Source: Alphaproteobacteria bacterium (GTDB taxonomy: Bacteria > Pseudomonadota > Alphaproteobacteria > Micavibrionales > Micavibrionaceae). From it: a stretch of 64,000 nucleotides of DNA. This document shows positions 1 to 8,938 of this stretch, piece by piece. The notes below the pieces were generated by a model. It saw only the letters and a program-made list of their open reading frames with translations, did no database searches and was not told the DNA's origin. The DNA lies in assembly GCA_021775965.1 (NCBI GenBank), contig JAJFGV010000043.1:248001-312000 (forward strand), written 5' to 3'. The position numbers were made by a program, and so were the translations under genes. Each line of letters begins with the position of its first letter. Position 1 is the stretch's first letter.

Positions 1-1314
1 AACGGCACAGGCAAAACACAATTCCGCCTGCGCGATTGGGGCGTGTCCCGCCAACGCTATTGGGGTTGTCCCATTCCGTTTGTTCATTGCGAGGCTTGCG
101 GCACCGTGCCGGTTCCCGAAGACCAGCTCCCGGTCACCCTGCCGCCAGATGTAAACTTTGATACACCCGGCAACCCGCTGGAGCGCCACCCGACATGGAA
201 AAATGTTGAATGCCCCAAATGCGGCAAAGACGCAACACGCGAAACCGACACCTTCGATACGTTCTTCGAGTCGAGCTGGTACCAGTTCCGTTATTGTGAT
301 CCGCATAACGAAAACCTTCCTGTTGGCAAAGACAAAGCGAAATACTGGATGCCAAAGGGCGGTGGCGTCGATCAGTATATCGGCGGTGTCGAACATGCCG
401 TGCTCCATCTGCTCTATGCGCGCTTTTTTACCAAGGCGATGCGCGATTGCGGTTATGTTGATTGTGACGAGCCGTTCACAGGACTGTTCACCCAAGGCAT
501 GGTCACCCACCAGACCTATCAGGGGCATAACGGCCAGTGGCTTTTTCCGGAGGAGTACCAGGAGATAACGGATAAAAGTACCGTTAAAGTCGGCTCGCCA
601 ATCAAGATGTCAAAATCGAAAAGGAATGTCGTTGCGCCGGAAGAAATTTCAGAGACTTACGGTATTGATGCTGCGCGATTGTTTATGGTGTCGGACTCAC
701 CGCCTGAGCGCGATGTAGAATGGACCGAAGGCGGCATCGAAGGTGCATGGCGCTTTGTCAACAAGCTCCACAGACTTGTCGATGAGGCTACGCTTCCTGC
801 TGCCAATGAAAACGAACCCAAAGATTTCAGCGAAGAAGCCCTCACTTTACGCCGCGCCATCCATAAAGCCATTCAGGGCGTGGCCCAGGACATTGAAAAC
901 TTCCATATGAACAAAGCCGTAGCCAGAATTCGCGCGCTATCCAACGCTGTTTCTGATTACAAGGAAGGCGGCTGGGCCTTGCGCGAAGCAATTGAAGTTC
1001 TCACCAGGATCATCAATCCATTCATGCCGCATCTGGCCGAAGAGCTCTGGAACATGCTCGGCCATGACACGCTTCTCGTTGATGAGCCCTGGCCGGAACT
1101 CCGTAAAGAGCTACTTGTAGAAGACAGTGTCACCATCGGCGTGCAGGTCAACGGCAAGGTCCGCGCCTCGATCACACTCCCCGCTGATGCCGATAACAAA
1201 GCCTTCGAAGACGAAGCCCTCGCCCAGGACAACGTCAAAAAAGCCATTGAGGGCAAACAGGTCCGCAAAATTATTGTCGTCCCCGGCAAAATCGTTAATG
1301 TGGTGGTGGGATGA
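1..1314 (+). CDS. leuS: Leucyl-tRNA synthetase, C-terminal part (5' end outside window)
   Basis: The enzyme charges tRNA-Leu in the cytoplasm. The reading frame is open from base 1, so the gene starts upstream of the window and only the last 437 codons are present. Visible are a CEACG...CPKCG pair, the tryptophan-rich class I core ([17 protein letters not shown]), the KMSKS signature ([11 protein letters not shown], about base 605-637), the anticodon-binding helical domain, and the C-terminal VQVNGKVRA segment typical of LeuRS. The stop overlaps the lptE start by 4 bases (ATGA), which indicates translational coupling in the leuS-lptE unit common in alphaproteobacteria. Confidence 0.97.
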   Translation, partial: NGTGKTQFRLRDWGVSRQRYWGCPIPFVHCEACGTVPVPEDQLPVTLPPDVNFDTPGNPLERHPTWKNVECPKCGKDATRETDTFDTFFESSWYQFRYCDPHNENLPVGKDKAKYWMPKGGGVDQYIGGVEHAVLHLLYARFFTKAMRDCGYVDCDEPFTGLFTQGMVTHQTYQGHNGQWLFPEEYQEITDKSTVKVGSPIKMSKSKRNVVAPEEISETYGIDAARLFMVSDSPPERDVEWTEGGIEGAWRFVNKLHRLVDEATLPAANENEPKDFSEEALTLRRAIHKAIQGVAQDIENFHMNKAVARIRALSNAVSDYKEGGWALREAIEVLTRIINPFMPHLAEELWNMLGHDTLLVDEPWPELRKELLVEDSVTIGVQVNGKVRASITLPADADNKAFEDEALAQDNVKKAIEGKQVRKIIVVPGKIVNVVVG

Positions 1315-1862
1315 AAAAGTTAGAAGTTAGAGGTTACAAGTTACAAATCTTTGCAAAATTTCTAATTTTGCAGCTATTAACTATTAACTTCTTACTCTTA
1401 ACGTCCTGCGGCTTCGAGCCCGTCTACGGCGATCTCGGCAGCAAAACGGACGCCACGGCCGTCGAAGCCACGCTCTCCCAAATCGCCATCGGCAACATTC
1501 CCAATCGCGAGGGGCAGTACTTACGCAACGCCCTGATTGATCGTTTTTACCGCCATGCCCGTCCGGCAAACGCCGCTTACGGCCTGACAGTCGGCAGGAT
1601 CGAAGAGCGACTAACCGATCTTGATATCACCAAAAGCTCGGACGCCACGCGCGGTCAGCTCCGCCTTTCAACAACAATGACATTGAACGATCGTAAAACT
1701 GGCAAAGAAGTCCTAACCCACAAGCTGCGCTCCATCACCAGCTACAACATTCTGGGCAGTGAATTTACCAACCGCGTGTCCGAAGAAAATGCCCGCCAAA
1801 ACGCTCTTGATGATCTGGCACGGCAAATCGAATTGCAACTCAGCCTGTATTTCCAGCGTTAA
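1311..1862 (+). CDS. lptE: LPS-assembly lipoprotein LptE
   Basis: Outer-membrane lipoprotein that plugs LptD and helps insert lipopolysaccharide. A hydrophobic leader ends in the lipobox LLTSC near residue 33, followed by GFEPVYG, the usual start of mature LptE; 183 aa fits the family. It begins inside the leuS stop codon, and in related genomes leuS-lptE-holA run together, which supports the assignment despite low sequence conservation in the family. Oddity: the DNA for residues 3-30 is an AT-rich imperfect palindrome unlike the GC-richer rest of the gene, so most of the signal peptide seems to be derived from a repeat element (see the separate repeat entry). Confidence 0.88.
   Translation: MKKLEVRGYKLQIFAKFLILQLLTINFLLLTSCGFEPVYGDLGSKTDATAVEATLSQIAIGNIPNREGQYLRNALIDRFYRHARPANAAYGLTVGRIEERLTDLDITKSSDATRGQLRLSTTMTLNDRKTGKEVLTHKLRSITSYNILGSEFTNRVSEENARQNALDDLARQIELQLSLYFQR
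1317..1400. repeat. AT-rich palindromic element inside the lptE signal-peptide region
   Basis: The core is a perfect inverted repeat, TGCAAAAT (1352-1359) and ATTTTGCA (1365-1372), around a 5-base loop. It is flanked by imperfectly complementary arms rich in GTTAGAAGTTA on the left and TAACTTCTTAC on the right. The element is translated as the hydrophobic leader of LptE. It looks like a small mobile palindrome that landed in frame; this is inference from composition and symmetry, and no second copy was found in the window. Confidence 0.55.
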
Positions 1863-1943
1863 ACTCCAACTTTCCTCCGATTTTACTTTCGGGGAAATAT
1901 CCCTATATTACTGCAGACGACAAAAGAAACAGGGAAAACAAGC

Positions 1944-3386
1944 ATGTCCGAGGTTAACGCCCGCGATTCAAGGATCATCGAAAGCGAAGACGATGTTTTC
2001 GACCTCTATCTCGGTGCAGGCGATCAGGCCAAAACCGGATTGGAAGTTGAGCTCGCCTTTTTCGACCCGAATACCATGAAACCCATGAGTCTGGCCCAGA
2101 ACAAGCTCCTTAAAAACGCGGCGCAAGCACGCCATGAGGGGGATTGGGTCCATACCGAACCGACAGCGGATATTCTCGAGATTGTTTCGATTGCCGGCAC
2201 GCCGGATGAGCGAAAAAACATCCTGAGTGACATCAACAACAAAATGAAAATCCTCACCGACAAAGCCACTGAGCTAGGATTAAAACGTTCTTACTTTCAG
2301 GAACTCCCCGATCAAACCGGAAAAGAATTGCTCGAACATATTGTCGAAGCAGAGCGCTACCAGATCATGTACTGGCCCCACCGCGAGGACATGACCGACA
2401 TTGTCACCTATTTCGCCGTGTGCAAATCCAATCAGATTTCGGTCAGCCATAAAGACCCCGATCATCTGCTGGATAATATGCGCAGACTCTATTTTCTTGC
2501 GCCGTTTCTCTTTCTGCTCACCGATAATTCCTCTGGTTTCAACCAGGGACAGCCCTTTTCCGGCCATCAGGGCATGATGCACCGCGCATCACTCGGGGCA
2601 CGCGGCGGCATTTTGCCTTATATCTTTACCGCGCAAAACGGCGAGGATTTTATTCGCAAACATATCGATTACGTCATGAACAACAAGCTGTTCATGTTCT
2701 ACAATGAAAGCGGCACGCTGACGCGCATTCCGTCCGGCACATGGGGCAGCTTTGAAAAACTACGGCGCGAAGGTTTAAATACCGCCAGCAATTATTACCT
2801 TGCCCAAAGCATCCTCTGGCCGGATATAAAAATTGCGACACTGAAAAACAGCGATGGTGACGTCACCGGACACCGCTATGAGCCGCGCATGTTCGGTGTC
2901 GGCATACACCAGCACCAAAGCGCGTTTCTTGTCACCTCCGAGCTGGCGTTTAACGAAAATTTTGCTGCAGATGTCGATGCACTGCTTGCTTCTTACGGTT
3001 TTAATACGACCGACGTGCCAACAACAAAACAAAATTTGGAGGCCGCCTACAAAAACGCCGAAAACCACAACGGAAAGTTTTTTGATATCGCTTATGGCGC
3101 GGGCTTAATGAAATATTTCGCCAAAAACTTCGCCGATTTGATTGAAAAAGCCTTTATCGGCAAAGGCTTCGATGATGAATTGGAGCCACTGCTCTCCATC
3201 TGCCGCAGCAGTTGCACAGACGGCAAAGTCAACCGCGTCCTATTTCCAACGCTGGAATCATCGATAGAATTTCAAAAGAGCCACGACCCGGCGATCTTTA
3301 ACAACCCCAACACCTGCGCTCATCTACTATTTGAAAAAGATATAAAACAAAAATCACCAACTGCTTGCACGCAGGCCAGCACCTGA
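1944..3386 (+). CDS. gshA: Glutamate-cysteine ligase
   Basis: First step of glutathione synthesis: ATP-dependent joining of glutamate and cysteine in the cytoplasm. The 480 aa protein resembles the proteobacterial GshA form (COG3572-like). It shows the acidic GLEVELAFF segment near residue 33, the HTEPTADILEIVS stretch, the NNSSGFNQ-like glycine/asparagine loop and FGVGIHQHQS. The start has GGGAAAA about 10 bases upstream. The stop codon abuts the stop of the convergent gshB remnant, so both glutathione genes sit tail to tail between lptE and holA, where many relatives have no gene. Confidence 0.85.
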   Translation: MSEVNARDSRIIESEDDVFDLYLGAGDQAKTGLEVELAFFDPNTMKPMSLAQNKLLKNAAQARHEGDWVHTEPTADILEIVSIAGTPDERKNILSDINNKMKILTDKATELGLKRSYFQELPDQTGKELLEHIVEAERYQIMYWPHREDMTDIVTYFAVCKSNQISVSHKDPDHLLDNMRRLYFLAPFLFLLTDNSSGFNQGQPFSGHQGMMHRASLGARGGILPYIFTAQNGEDFIRKHIDYVMNNKLFMFYNESGTLTRIPSGTWGSFEKLRREGLNTASNYYLAQSILWPDIKIATLKNSDGDVTGHRYEPRMFGVGIHQHQSAFLVTSELAFNENFAADVDALLASYGFNTTDVPTTKQNLEAAYKNAENHNGKFFDIAYGAGLMKYFAKNFADLIEKAFIGKGFDDELEPLLSICRSSCTDGKVNRVLFPTLESSIEFQKSHDPAIFNNPNTCAHLLFEKDIKQKSPTACTQAST

Positions 3387-4312
3387 TTATTTTTTTACGA
3401 TTTTCTTCTCAAGCACATCCCACAACATGCTTTCAAATTTTTTGTTATAGATTTTATTCAGCCGCACCAGAGAGCCTACACTGCCGACATTCACTTCGGT
3501 CAAATAAGACCCGATAAAATCAACACCGGCGAAATGTATACCGCGCTCTTTCATCACCGCGCCGATCTCTTCACACAAAATACGCTCTTGCTCCGTGGGC
3601 TCATAAGCCTCATCGACACTATCGCGATAAACCCGAAACTCTCCATCCGGCGGGATGGTATTCAACGCACCGACAATTCCACCGCCAAACAAAACAACGC
3701 GCTTATTGCCATCTTTGACTTCTTCTAAAAACGGCTGAAACATGAGGGGTTCCCCGTATTTTTCAAGCTCTTTTCCTGCCGCATCAGGGGAAGAGCTGCG
3801 TGTAATGCCATGACCGTGAAAGCTATAAAGCGGCTTAATCACCACATCCTTATGCACTGCAAAAAACTTTTCGATAGCGTTCATATCACTGCTCACCAAT
3901 GTCGGCGGCATGTGTTTTTCAAAATCAAAAATGAAAAGCTTGTCCGGTGTGTTGCGAATCCAGAACGGATCATTGGTCACCAGCACGCCCTGATTTTTGA
4001 GCCGCTCCAAAATATAAGTCGTGGTTACAAAGCCCATGTCAAAAGGCGGGTCCTGACGAAAAAGAACAATATCAAACCCCAACAAATCAACCGAAGCAAA
4101 TCCCCGAGCGTGTAATATTGATCCTTTGATAAATCAATATGAGCCGGCGCGGCATAAGCTATAACGCCAGCCTTATGATCCAAACTCAAATTCTCAGGCA
4201 GAAAGTGAAAAACCTCATACCCGCGCGCGCAGGCCTCCTGCATTAACAGCAAAGATGCGCTTAACTCCCGGTCCGAATCCGCCGGAGATTCCATCTGAAA
4301 GGCAATTTTCAT
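3387..4312 (-). pseudogene. gshB: Glutathione synthetase, interrupted by a frameshift
   Basis: Would add glycine to gamma-glutamylcysteine. The start (MKIAFQMESP) and the rest (LLGFDIVLFRQDPPFDMGF, then an ATP-grasp domain with GGVDFIGSYLTEVNVGS at the C terminus) match glutathione synthetases, but they lie in two frames. The N-terminal frame runs from 4312 to about 4100 and the C-terminal frame from about 4099 to 3387. Adding one base near 4097-4105, by a run of four identical bases, would restore TLG(D/E)FASVDLLGFD, as the family expects. All else is intact, so this is either a very recent mutation, a programmed or phase-variable shift, or a sequencing error. Confidence 0.85.
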
Positions 4313-4353
4313 GCTGGCTAACTACCACTTCTTTGTTTTACCATCAAGGAATC

Positions 4354-5373
4354 ATGAAACTTACCTGGAAACAAATCGAACCGTTCGTCAAAGCCCCCGA
4401 CCCCAAAGCACGGGTGGTGCTGGTTTATGGCCCGGATAACGGCCTCATGCGTGAGCGCGCCAGGACCATCGGCCTGTCCGTGACCCCGGACCACACCGAT
4501 CCGTTCAACGTCGCAACCCTAAGCGCCGAGCAGCTCGCCGACGACCCGGCGCTTCTATCCGATGAAGCCCACGCCATTTCGATGATGGGTGGTGGCCGCC
4601 TGATCCGCGTTGAAAATGCCGGCGACAAGCTGACCATGCTGATCAAGGGGTATCTCGAAGCGCCGTCAGAGCAAAATCTCGTCATTTTAGAGGCTGGCGA
4701 GCTCGGCCCGCGCTCCAGTCTTCGCAAAGCCTGCGAGTCGGCCAAAAACGCCGCGGCGTTGCCCTGCTATGCCGAAGATGAGCGCGATCTCTCCCGCCTG
4801 ATCCGTGAAAGCGTCCAGGCCGAAAACCTGTCCATCGATTCTGATGCCGTGCAATGGCTCGCCGGGAATATCACCGGAAACCGCGGCAGAGCGCGCAGTG
4901 AGATTATGAAACTTATTACTTACAAAGGGGATTCAGCCGCCTCCATCAGTCTCGAAGACGTCCAAAACGCCTGTGGTGAAGCCGGGGCGGGTTCGCTCGA
5001 CACGCTGGTCTACAGCGCCGGTGGCGGCAATGCGAAAGAAGCGCTCCGGGCCTATGACCGCCTGCTTGCCGAGGGTGTGCCATTTATGGCCGTGCTACGC
5101 AGTCTACAAAATCATTTCCGTAAGCTACATCTTACAAAATCAAGAGTGGAATCCGGCGAGCCCCTGGAAATCGCCATGAAAAAGCTCACCCCGCCGATTT
5201 TCTTTAAACAAGAGTCGGCCTTTAAAGCCCAACTCCATAAATGGTCGCTGCCCGTCCTTGAACAAATCGCTGCCAAATTGATGAATTTAGAGGCCCAATG
5301 CAAAAAAACCGGCGCCATGCCTGAAACGTTATGTTCGCAGGCCCTTTTATCGATCAGCAAATCAGCGCGGTAA
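4354..5373 (+). CDS. holA: DNA polymerase III subunit delta
   Basis: Clamp-loader subunit that opens the beta sliding clamp. The start is placed at MKLTWKQIEPFV, with AAGGA 4 bases upstream; a longer upstream frame has no ribosome site and overlaps gshB. Family features include the early VVLVYGPDNGLMRERA segment (degenerate nucleotide-binding region), the middle DERDLSRLIRESV stretch, and a C-terminal helical domain ending in a conserved LSISKSAR-like tail. The 340 aa length is normal. In alphaproteobacteria it usually follows lptE directly; here gshA/gshB lie between. Confidence 0.93.
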   Translation: MKLTWKQIEPFVKAPDPKARVVLVYGPDNGLMRERARTIGLSVTPDHTDPFNVATLSAEQLADDPALLSDEAHAISMMGGGRLIRVENAGDKLTMLIKGYLEAPSEQNLVILEAGELGPRSSLRKACESAKNAAALPCYAEDERDLSRLIRESVQAENLSIDSDAVQWLAGNITGNRGRARSEIMKLITYKGDSAASISLEDVQNACGEAGAGSLDTLVYSAGGGNAKEALRAYDRLLAEGVPFMAVLRSLQNHFRKLHLTKSRVESGEPLEIAMKKLTPPIFFKQESAFKAQLHKWSLPVLEQIAAKLMNLEAQCKKTGAMPETLCSQALLSISKSAR

Positions 5374-5436
5374 TCAAACCTTGACACCGCCCCTTTATTA
5401 AATTATGACAATTTTATTGACCATTAAGGAGTAACT

Positions 5437-5925
5437 ATGAGCATACCCGTTAATTCCTGTTTTATACGACCGCCAAAGGCGGATGTTATATTTTCCAATT
5501 GGCAAAAAGGGAAAAAAGATGTCCCTGACAATATAGGCGTGCTTGCCACGAGCACTGAATTTAAGAATTCTGCCACCAAATATATTTATGCCTACGCCAG
5601 AGAAACAAATGATGCCGAAGCCATTAATTTGGCCTTTGAAGTGCATGATAAAATGCCATCCGGTTTTGAAATACGCAGTACATTACTCAGCTCCATTCTA
5701 GATATCGCTAAAAAAATTAAAGATCGTCAAGGGGCACTCATTCATGCTGCAAATAAGGCGGTTATAAATGTTTATATAAGGGCGCCGCATGAAAGTAGAA
5801 ATGAAATGATAGCAATGCTTATGGCGCCTACGGGTGGAGAACATGGTGAAGCGTATAGAATGGCGCGGTCTTTAAAATACCCTAGTGAATCCCAAAAAGT
5901 TCCTGCTTTACCCGCACCGACATAA
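5437..5925 (+). CDS. Unknown protein, 162 aa
   Basis: Not recognised. The start has a good ribosome site (AAGGAG, 8 bases upstream). The protein has no signal peptide or membrane segment. The middle is mostly helical and charged (EAINLAFEVHDKMPSG, SSILDIAKKIKDRQGAL), and the C terminus is proline/alanine rich. It lies between holA and the convergent parB, ending next to the parB stop. Base composition is more AT-rich than holA, so it may be an accessory insertion. Confidence 0.65.
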   Translation: MSIPVNSCFIRPPKADVIFSNWQKGKKDVPDNIGVLATSTEFKNSATKYIYAYARETNDAEAINLAFEVHDKMPSGFEIRSTLLSSILDIAKKIKDRQGALIHAANKAVINVYIRAPHESRNEMIAMLMAPTGGEHGEAYRMARSLKYPSESQKVPALPAPT

Positions 5926-6912
5926 CTACCCCCCCAAACGGCTCCCCGGAAAGTGTGACAAACGGTGCAGCACCTCATCCAGCTGGTCCAGCGACTTAAA
6001 CTGAATCTTCAGCGTGCCGCTTTGGCCGCTGCCGTCAATGCTCACATTCATGCCCAGCGCGTTGGACACTTCTTTTTCAAGCGCCAGCGTATCAACATCT
6101 TTGCCCGGCTGACTTCTTGCCCGCGGTCCCGAAGATTTTTTTGGCCCAAAAGGACTGCCGTCCGCCGCCAGTCTTTCGGTCTGGCGAACACTTAAGCCCC
6201 CCGAAACAATCTTTTTAACCAACTCATCCGGGTGCTTTGTTTTCAGCAAAGCGCGCGCATGGCCAATGCTAATCGTGCCATCACTTAAATGCGCCTGCAC
6301 CAAAGTTGTCAGCCCGGTAAGACGCACCATATTGGCGATATGAGAGCGGCTTTTGCCAATTTTCTTTGCCAACTGGTCCTGGGTGTATTTGTATTCCTCC
6401 AGCATTTTCTGGTAGCCGACAGCCTCATCCATCGGGTTTAAATCTTCGCGCTGCAGGTTTTCAATCAGCGCAATTTCATAGGCCTGCGCATCATCCAGAT
6501 CGAGAATGATCACCGGCACGTCATGAAGCTGTGCCCGTTGTGAAGCGCGCCATCTGCGCTCTCCGGCGATGATTTCGTAATAGCCTTCATTATTTGGCGA
6601 GCGACGAACCAACAAGGGCTGTAAAACCCCATGTTCTTTTATGGACGCGCTCAGCTCTTCAATCGCCGCCATATCCAGAACGCGGCGCGGCTGGTGTGGA
6701 TTGGGCTGGACTTTATCAATGCTAATTACTTTACGAGCTTGGGCAGAGTCAGAATTTTCTTCATCCGCCGGATCAGCAGCAGGCGCAACAGTTTTAACCG
6801 GCGCGGCTGGGCTTTCGTCATCATCAAACAACGCGTTCAACCCACGGCCAAGGCCACGTTTTTTTGGGTTTAAATCTTTGCTTTCTTCCCGGGTTTTTTC
6901 TTCGGTAATCAT
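5926..6912 (-). CDS. parB: Chromosome-partitioning protein ParB
   Basis: Binds parS and spreads along DNA as a CTP-dependent clamp, forming the partition complex that ParA moves. The 328 aa protein starts with the usual KKRGLGRGLNALF, then an acidic linker, the CTP-binding domain (AGERRWRASQRA near residue 118), the parS-recognising helix-turn-helix (QDQLAKKIGKSRSHIANMV near residue 178) and a C-terminal dimerisation domain. The start codon touches the parA stop codon. Its targets, three parS sites, lie 1.2-2.7 kb upstream in rsmG and mnmG. Confidence 0.97.
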   Translation of the reverse strand: MITEEKTREESKDLNPKKRGLGRGLNALFDDDESPAAPVKTVAPAADPADEENSDSAQARKVISIDKVQPNPHQPRRVLDMAAIEELSASIKEHGVLQPLLVRRSPNNEGYYEIIAGERRWRASQRAQLHDVPVIILDLDDAQAYEIALIENLQREDLNPMDEAVGYQKMLEEYKYTQDQLAKKIGKSRSHIANMVRLTGLTTLVQAHLSDGTISIGHARALLKTKHPDELVKKIVSGGLSVRQTERLAADGSPFGPKKSSGPRARSQPGKDVDTLALEKEVSNALGMNVSIDGSGQSGTLKIQFKSLDQLDEVLHRLSHFPGSRLGG

Positions 6913-7755
6913 TTAGGCCACCTGCCCTTTCTGCATCATTTGTTCTTCTTTCAAAATGTCACGCTCGCGCCTTATCACTTCGCTGGCCAGATGGATATAG
7001 GCCTGCGCGCCTGGGCATTTCATATCATAGACAATTGCCGGCAAACCATAGGACGGTGCCTCGGATAATCTTACATTACGGGGGATCACAGTTTTATAAA
7101 CCTTGTCGCCAAAATGCTTGCGTACATCGGCTGCCACCGCGCCCGACAGGTTATTGCGCTGGTCATACATCGTCAGAACAACGCCATGAATATCAAGATC
7201 AGGATTGAAACTTCTTTGGACTCGCTCAATCGTTTTTACCAGATGACTAAGCCCTTCCAGCGCAAAAAATTCACATTGCAGCGGCACGATAATTGAATCG
7301 ACAGCGACAAAAGCATTCAGCGTCAACAGACTCAAAGATGGTGGGCAATCAATAATCACATAGTCATATGGCAGCGGTTTGCGCAGGGCTTTTTTCAATT
7401 TGTATTCACGCTCATCGGCGGTGACCAGCTCAATTTCCGCGCCAGCCAGATGCAGTGAACTTGGCACAACAGACAGACGCGGCACCTTGGTTTTGACCGC
7501 AACATCTTCGACATTGGCCTCATCAAACAAAACATCATAAGTGCTTTTTTGAATTTCCGAGCGACGCACGCCCAGCCCGGTTGAGGCGTTGCCCTGCGAA
7601 TCCAGATCGAGCAGCAAAACCTTTTGACCGACCGCGCATAATGCCGTCGCCAGATTAACCGCTGTAGTCGTTTTGCCGACCCCGCCTTTTTGATTGGCAA
7701 CCGCCAGAAGTCTTGGAATTTTTTTGTCTGTGGGATTGGAGCGCGCTTGCATCAT
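6913..7755 (-). CDS. parA: Chromosome-partitioning ATPase ParA (Soj)
   Basis: Nucleoid-bound ATPase whose gradient drives ParB/parS segregation. The deviant Walker A motif KGGVGKTTTAVNLA is near residue 24, the A' box DLDSQGNAST near residue 51, and the Walker B region is DYVIIDCPPSLSLLT. The 280 aa length is standard for chromosomal ParA. Two consecutive ATG codons (7755 and 7752) are possible starts. It forms an operon with parB, with no gap, and lies downstream of rsmG with a 102-base gap. Confidence 0.97.
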   Translation of the reverse strand: MMQARSNPTDKKIPRLLAVANQKGGVGKTTTAVNLATALCAVGQKVLLLDLDSQGNASTGLGVRRSEIQKSTYDVLFDEANVEDVAVKTKVPRLSVVPSSLHLAGAEIELVTADEREYKLKKALRKPLPYDYVIIDCPPSLSLLTLNAFVAVDSIIVPLQCEFFALEGLSHLVKTIERVQRSFNPDLDIHGVVLTMYDQRNNLSGAVAADVRKHFGDKVYKTVIPRNVRLSEAPSYGLPAIVYDMKCPGAQAYIHLASEVIRRERDILKEEQMMQKGQVA

Positions 7756-7857
7756 ATCAATCTGCCTTTATCAAAAGGGTTTATCTTAAACGGGTGTGAG
7801 AGCGCGATCATGCCGGGTTTTACTCCCCAAGTCAAACTTTCAAGTCAACTTTACCTA

Positions 7858-8484
7858 CTACAATGACTGTAGATTTTTGAGCCTTAATATTGCGCCAGCC
7901 TCATCGGTTTGACTGGGAAATTGCTCCAGATCAAATCTAAATTTTTGCTGCGCCTCCTCAATTTCGGCGCTGGCTTTTTCACCCTTCATAAATAGCATCT
8001 CCAGGGCCGGATTCTCCTGCGCAAATGGCAGACAATATCCGCATAATTTCTCGAGATTCGCCAGCGCCCGGGCCATAATCATATCGGGTTTGATCTGCCC
8101 ATCCATATCCTCGATTCGCGCATTGTGGATAGAAACAGGAGTATTTGTTTCACGTGAAACGGTGCGCAGGAATTCACATTTTCTGGCGTCCGATTCGATT
8201 AAATGAACGTCCAGCTCTGGCTTCAAAATCGCCAGCACCAGTCCTGGAAACCCGGCACCGCTCCCAAAATCGGCAAGAATTCCGGCACTTTCAGGGATAT
8301 GAGATTCGAGTTGTATCGAATCGTTAAAATGCCGCTCCCAAGATTCATTCAAAGAACCAGCACTAACCAGATTGATCGCCTTCTGCCATTTCAGCAACAG
8401 CGCATGATAAGCCTCCAGCTTTTCCCGTGTTTCACGTGAAACATCCCCAGAGTTTTCCCCATCCTGATTTTGCTTAGGAGACAT
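7858..8484 (-). CDS. rsmG: 16S rRNA (guanine-527-N7) methyltransferase RsmG (GidB)
   Basis: Methylates G527 of 16S rRNA. The SAM-binding motif LADFGSGAGFPGLVLAI is near residue 70, with HFNDSIQLE before it and an acidic strand end (HLIESDARKCEFL) after it. The 208 aa length is typical. Two parS sites are embedded in the reading frame; both are translated as VSRET, near residues 14-19 and 108-113. The first lies in the variable N-terminal tail and the second beside the SAM fold. The gene overlaps the upstream GNAT gene by 11 bases. Confidence 0.95.
   Translation of the reverse strand: MSPKQNQDGENSGDVSRETREKLEAYHALLLKWQKAINLVSAGSLNESWERHFNDSIQLESHIPESAGILADFGSGAGFPGLVLAILKPELDVHLIESDARKCEFLRTVSRETNTPVSIHNARIEDMDGQIKPDMIMARALANLEKLCGYCLPFAQENPALEMLFMKGEKASAEIEEAQQKFRFDLEQFPSQTDEAGAILRLKNLQSL
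8146..8160. promoter_or_regulatory. parS site 1 (15 of 16 bases)
   Basis: TGTTTCACGTGAAAC is present and the sixteenth base is G instead of A. It matches the near-universal bacterial parS palindrome bound by ParB. It lies within rsmG. Confidence 0.9.
8428..8443. promoter_or_regulatory. parS site 2 (perfect)
   Basis: Perfect 16-base palindrome TGTTTCACGTGAAACA near the 5' end of rsmG, about 1.5 kb from parB. Together with sites 1 and 3 it defines a 1.5 kb parS cluster. Confidence 0.96.
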
Positions 8485-8938
8485 CTGATTTCGGCTCTTT
8501 TTTCATGTAAAACCCACCGCCATGCTCTGCCTCATCGCCCAGAATAAAACCCAGGCGCTCATAAAGAACCCTGGCCCGATAATTGGTTTTGAGCACATGC
8601 AACCGTATTGGCAACCCCTTTGTTTCTGCTTGTTTTATGGTTTCCTCGGTAATGGCCGTGCCAATTTCTCTTCCTTGAAAATCCTTTGAAATCCAGAGCT
8701 GGGAGAGACGAAATTCATCTTGTTTTTCTTCTATTTGCACAACCCCAATATCCTGGCCATCCACCTGAATTACGCTGATACCGGATTCCGCAAATTCTTC
8801 CTCTGCAATTTTATCCTGCTGCGCCTCGTCCCACCCCCAGATCGCCGTGACATGTTCTTTAAACAAATCATGGTGCAGATATTTGTAAAAATCAAAATCT
8901 GCATCAGTTCCGGGCCTTAATGTATATTTAGGCGGCAT
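8474..8938 (-). CDS. GNAT-family N-acetyltransferase
   Basis: Acetyl-CoA-dependent acetyltransferase of unknown substrate, cytoplasmic. The start is set at [15 protein letters not shown]; a longer frame would run deep into mnmG. The fold is recognisable by the N-terminal strand [17 protein letters not shown], the GVVQIEE strand, the acetyl-CoA loop segment [18 protein letters not shown] (Q/R-x-x-G-x-G/A region) and [10 protein letters not shown] near the C terminus. It sits between mnmG and rsmG with short overlaps at both ends, an unusual passenger in this conserved pair. Confidence 0.85.
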   Translation of the reverse strand: MPPKYTLRPGTDADFDFYKYLHHDLFKEHVTAIWGWDEAQQDKIAEEEFAESGISVIQVDGQDIGVVQIEEKQDEFRLSQLWISKDFQGREIGTAITEETIKQAETKGLPIRLHVLKTNYRARVLYERLGFILGDEAEHGGGFYMKKEPKSDVS

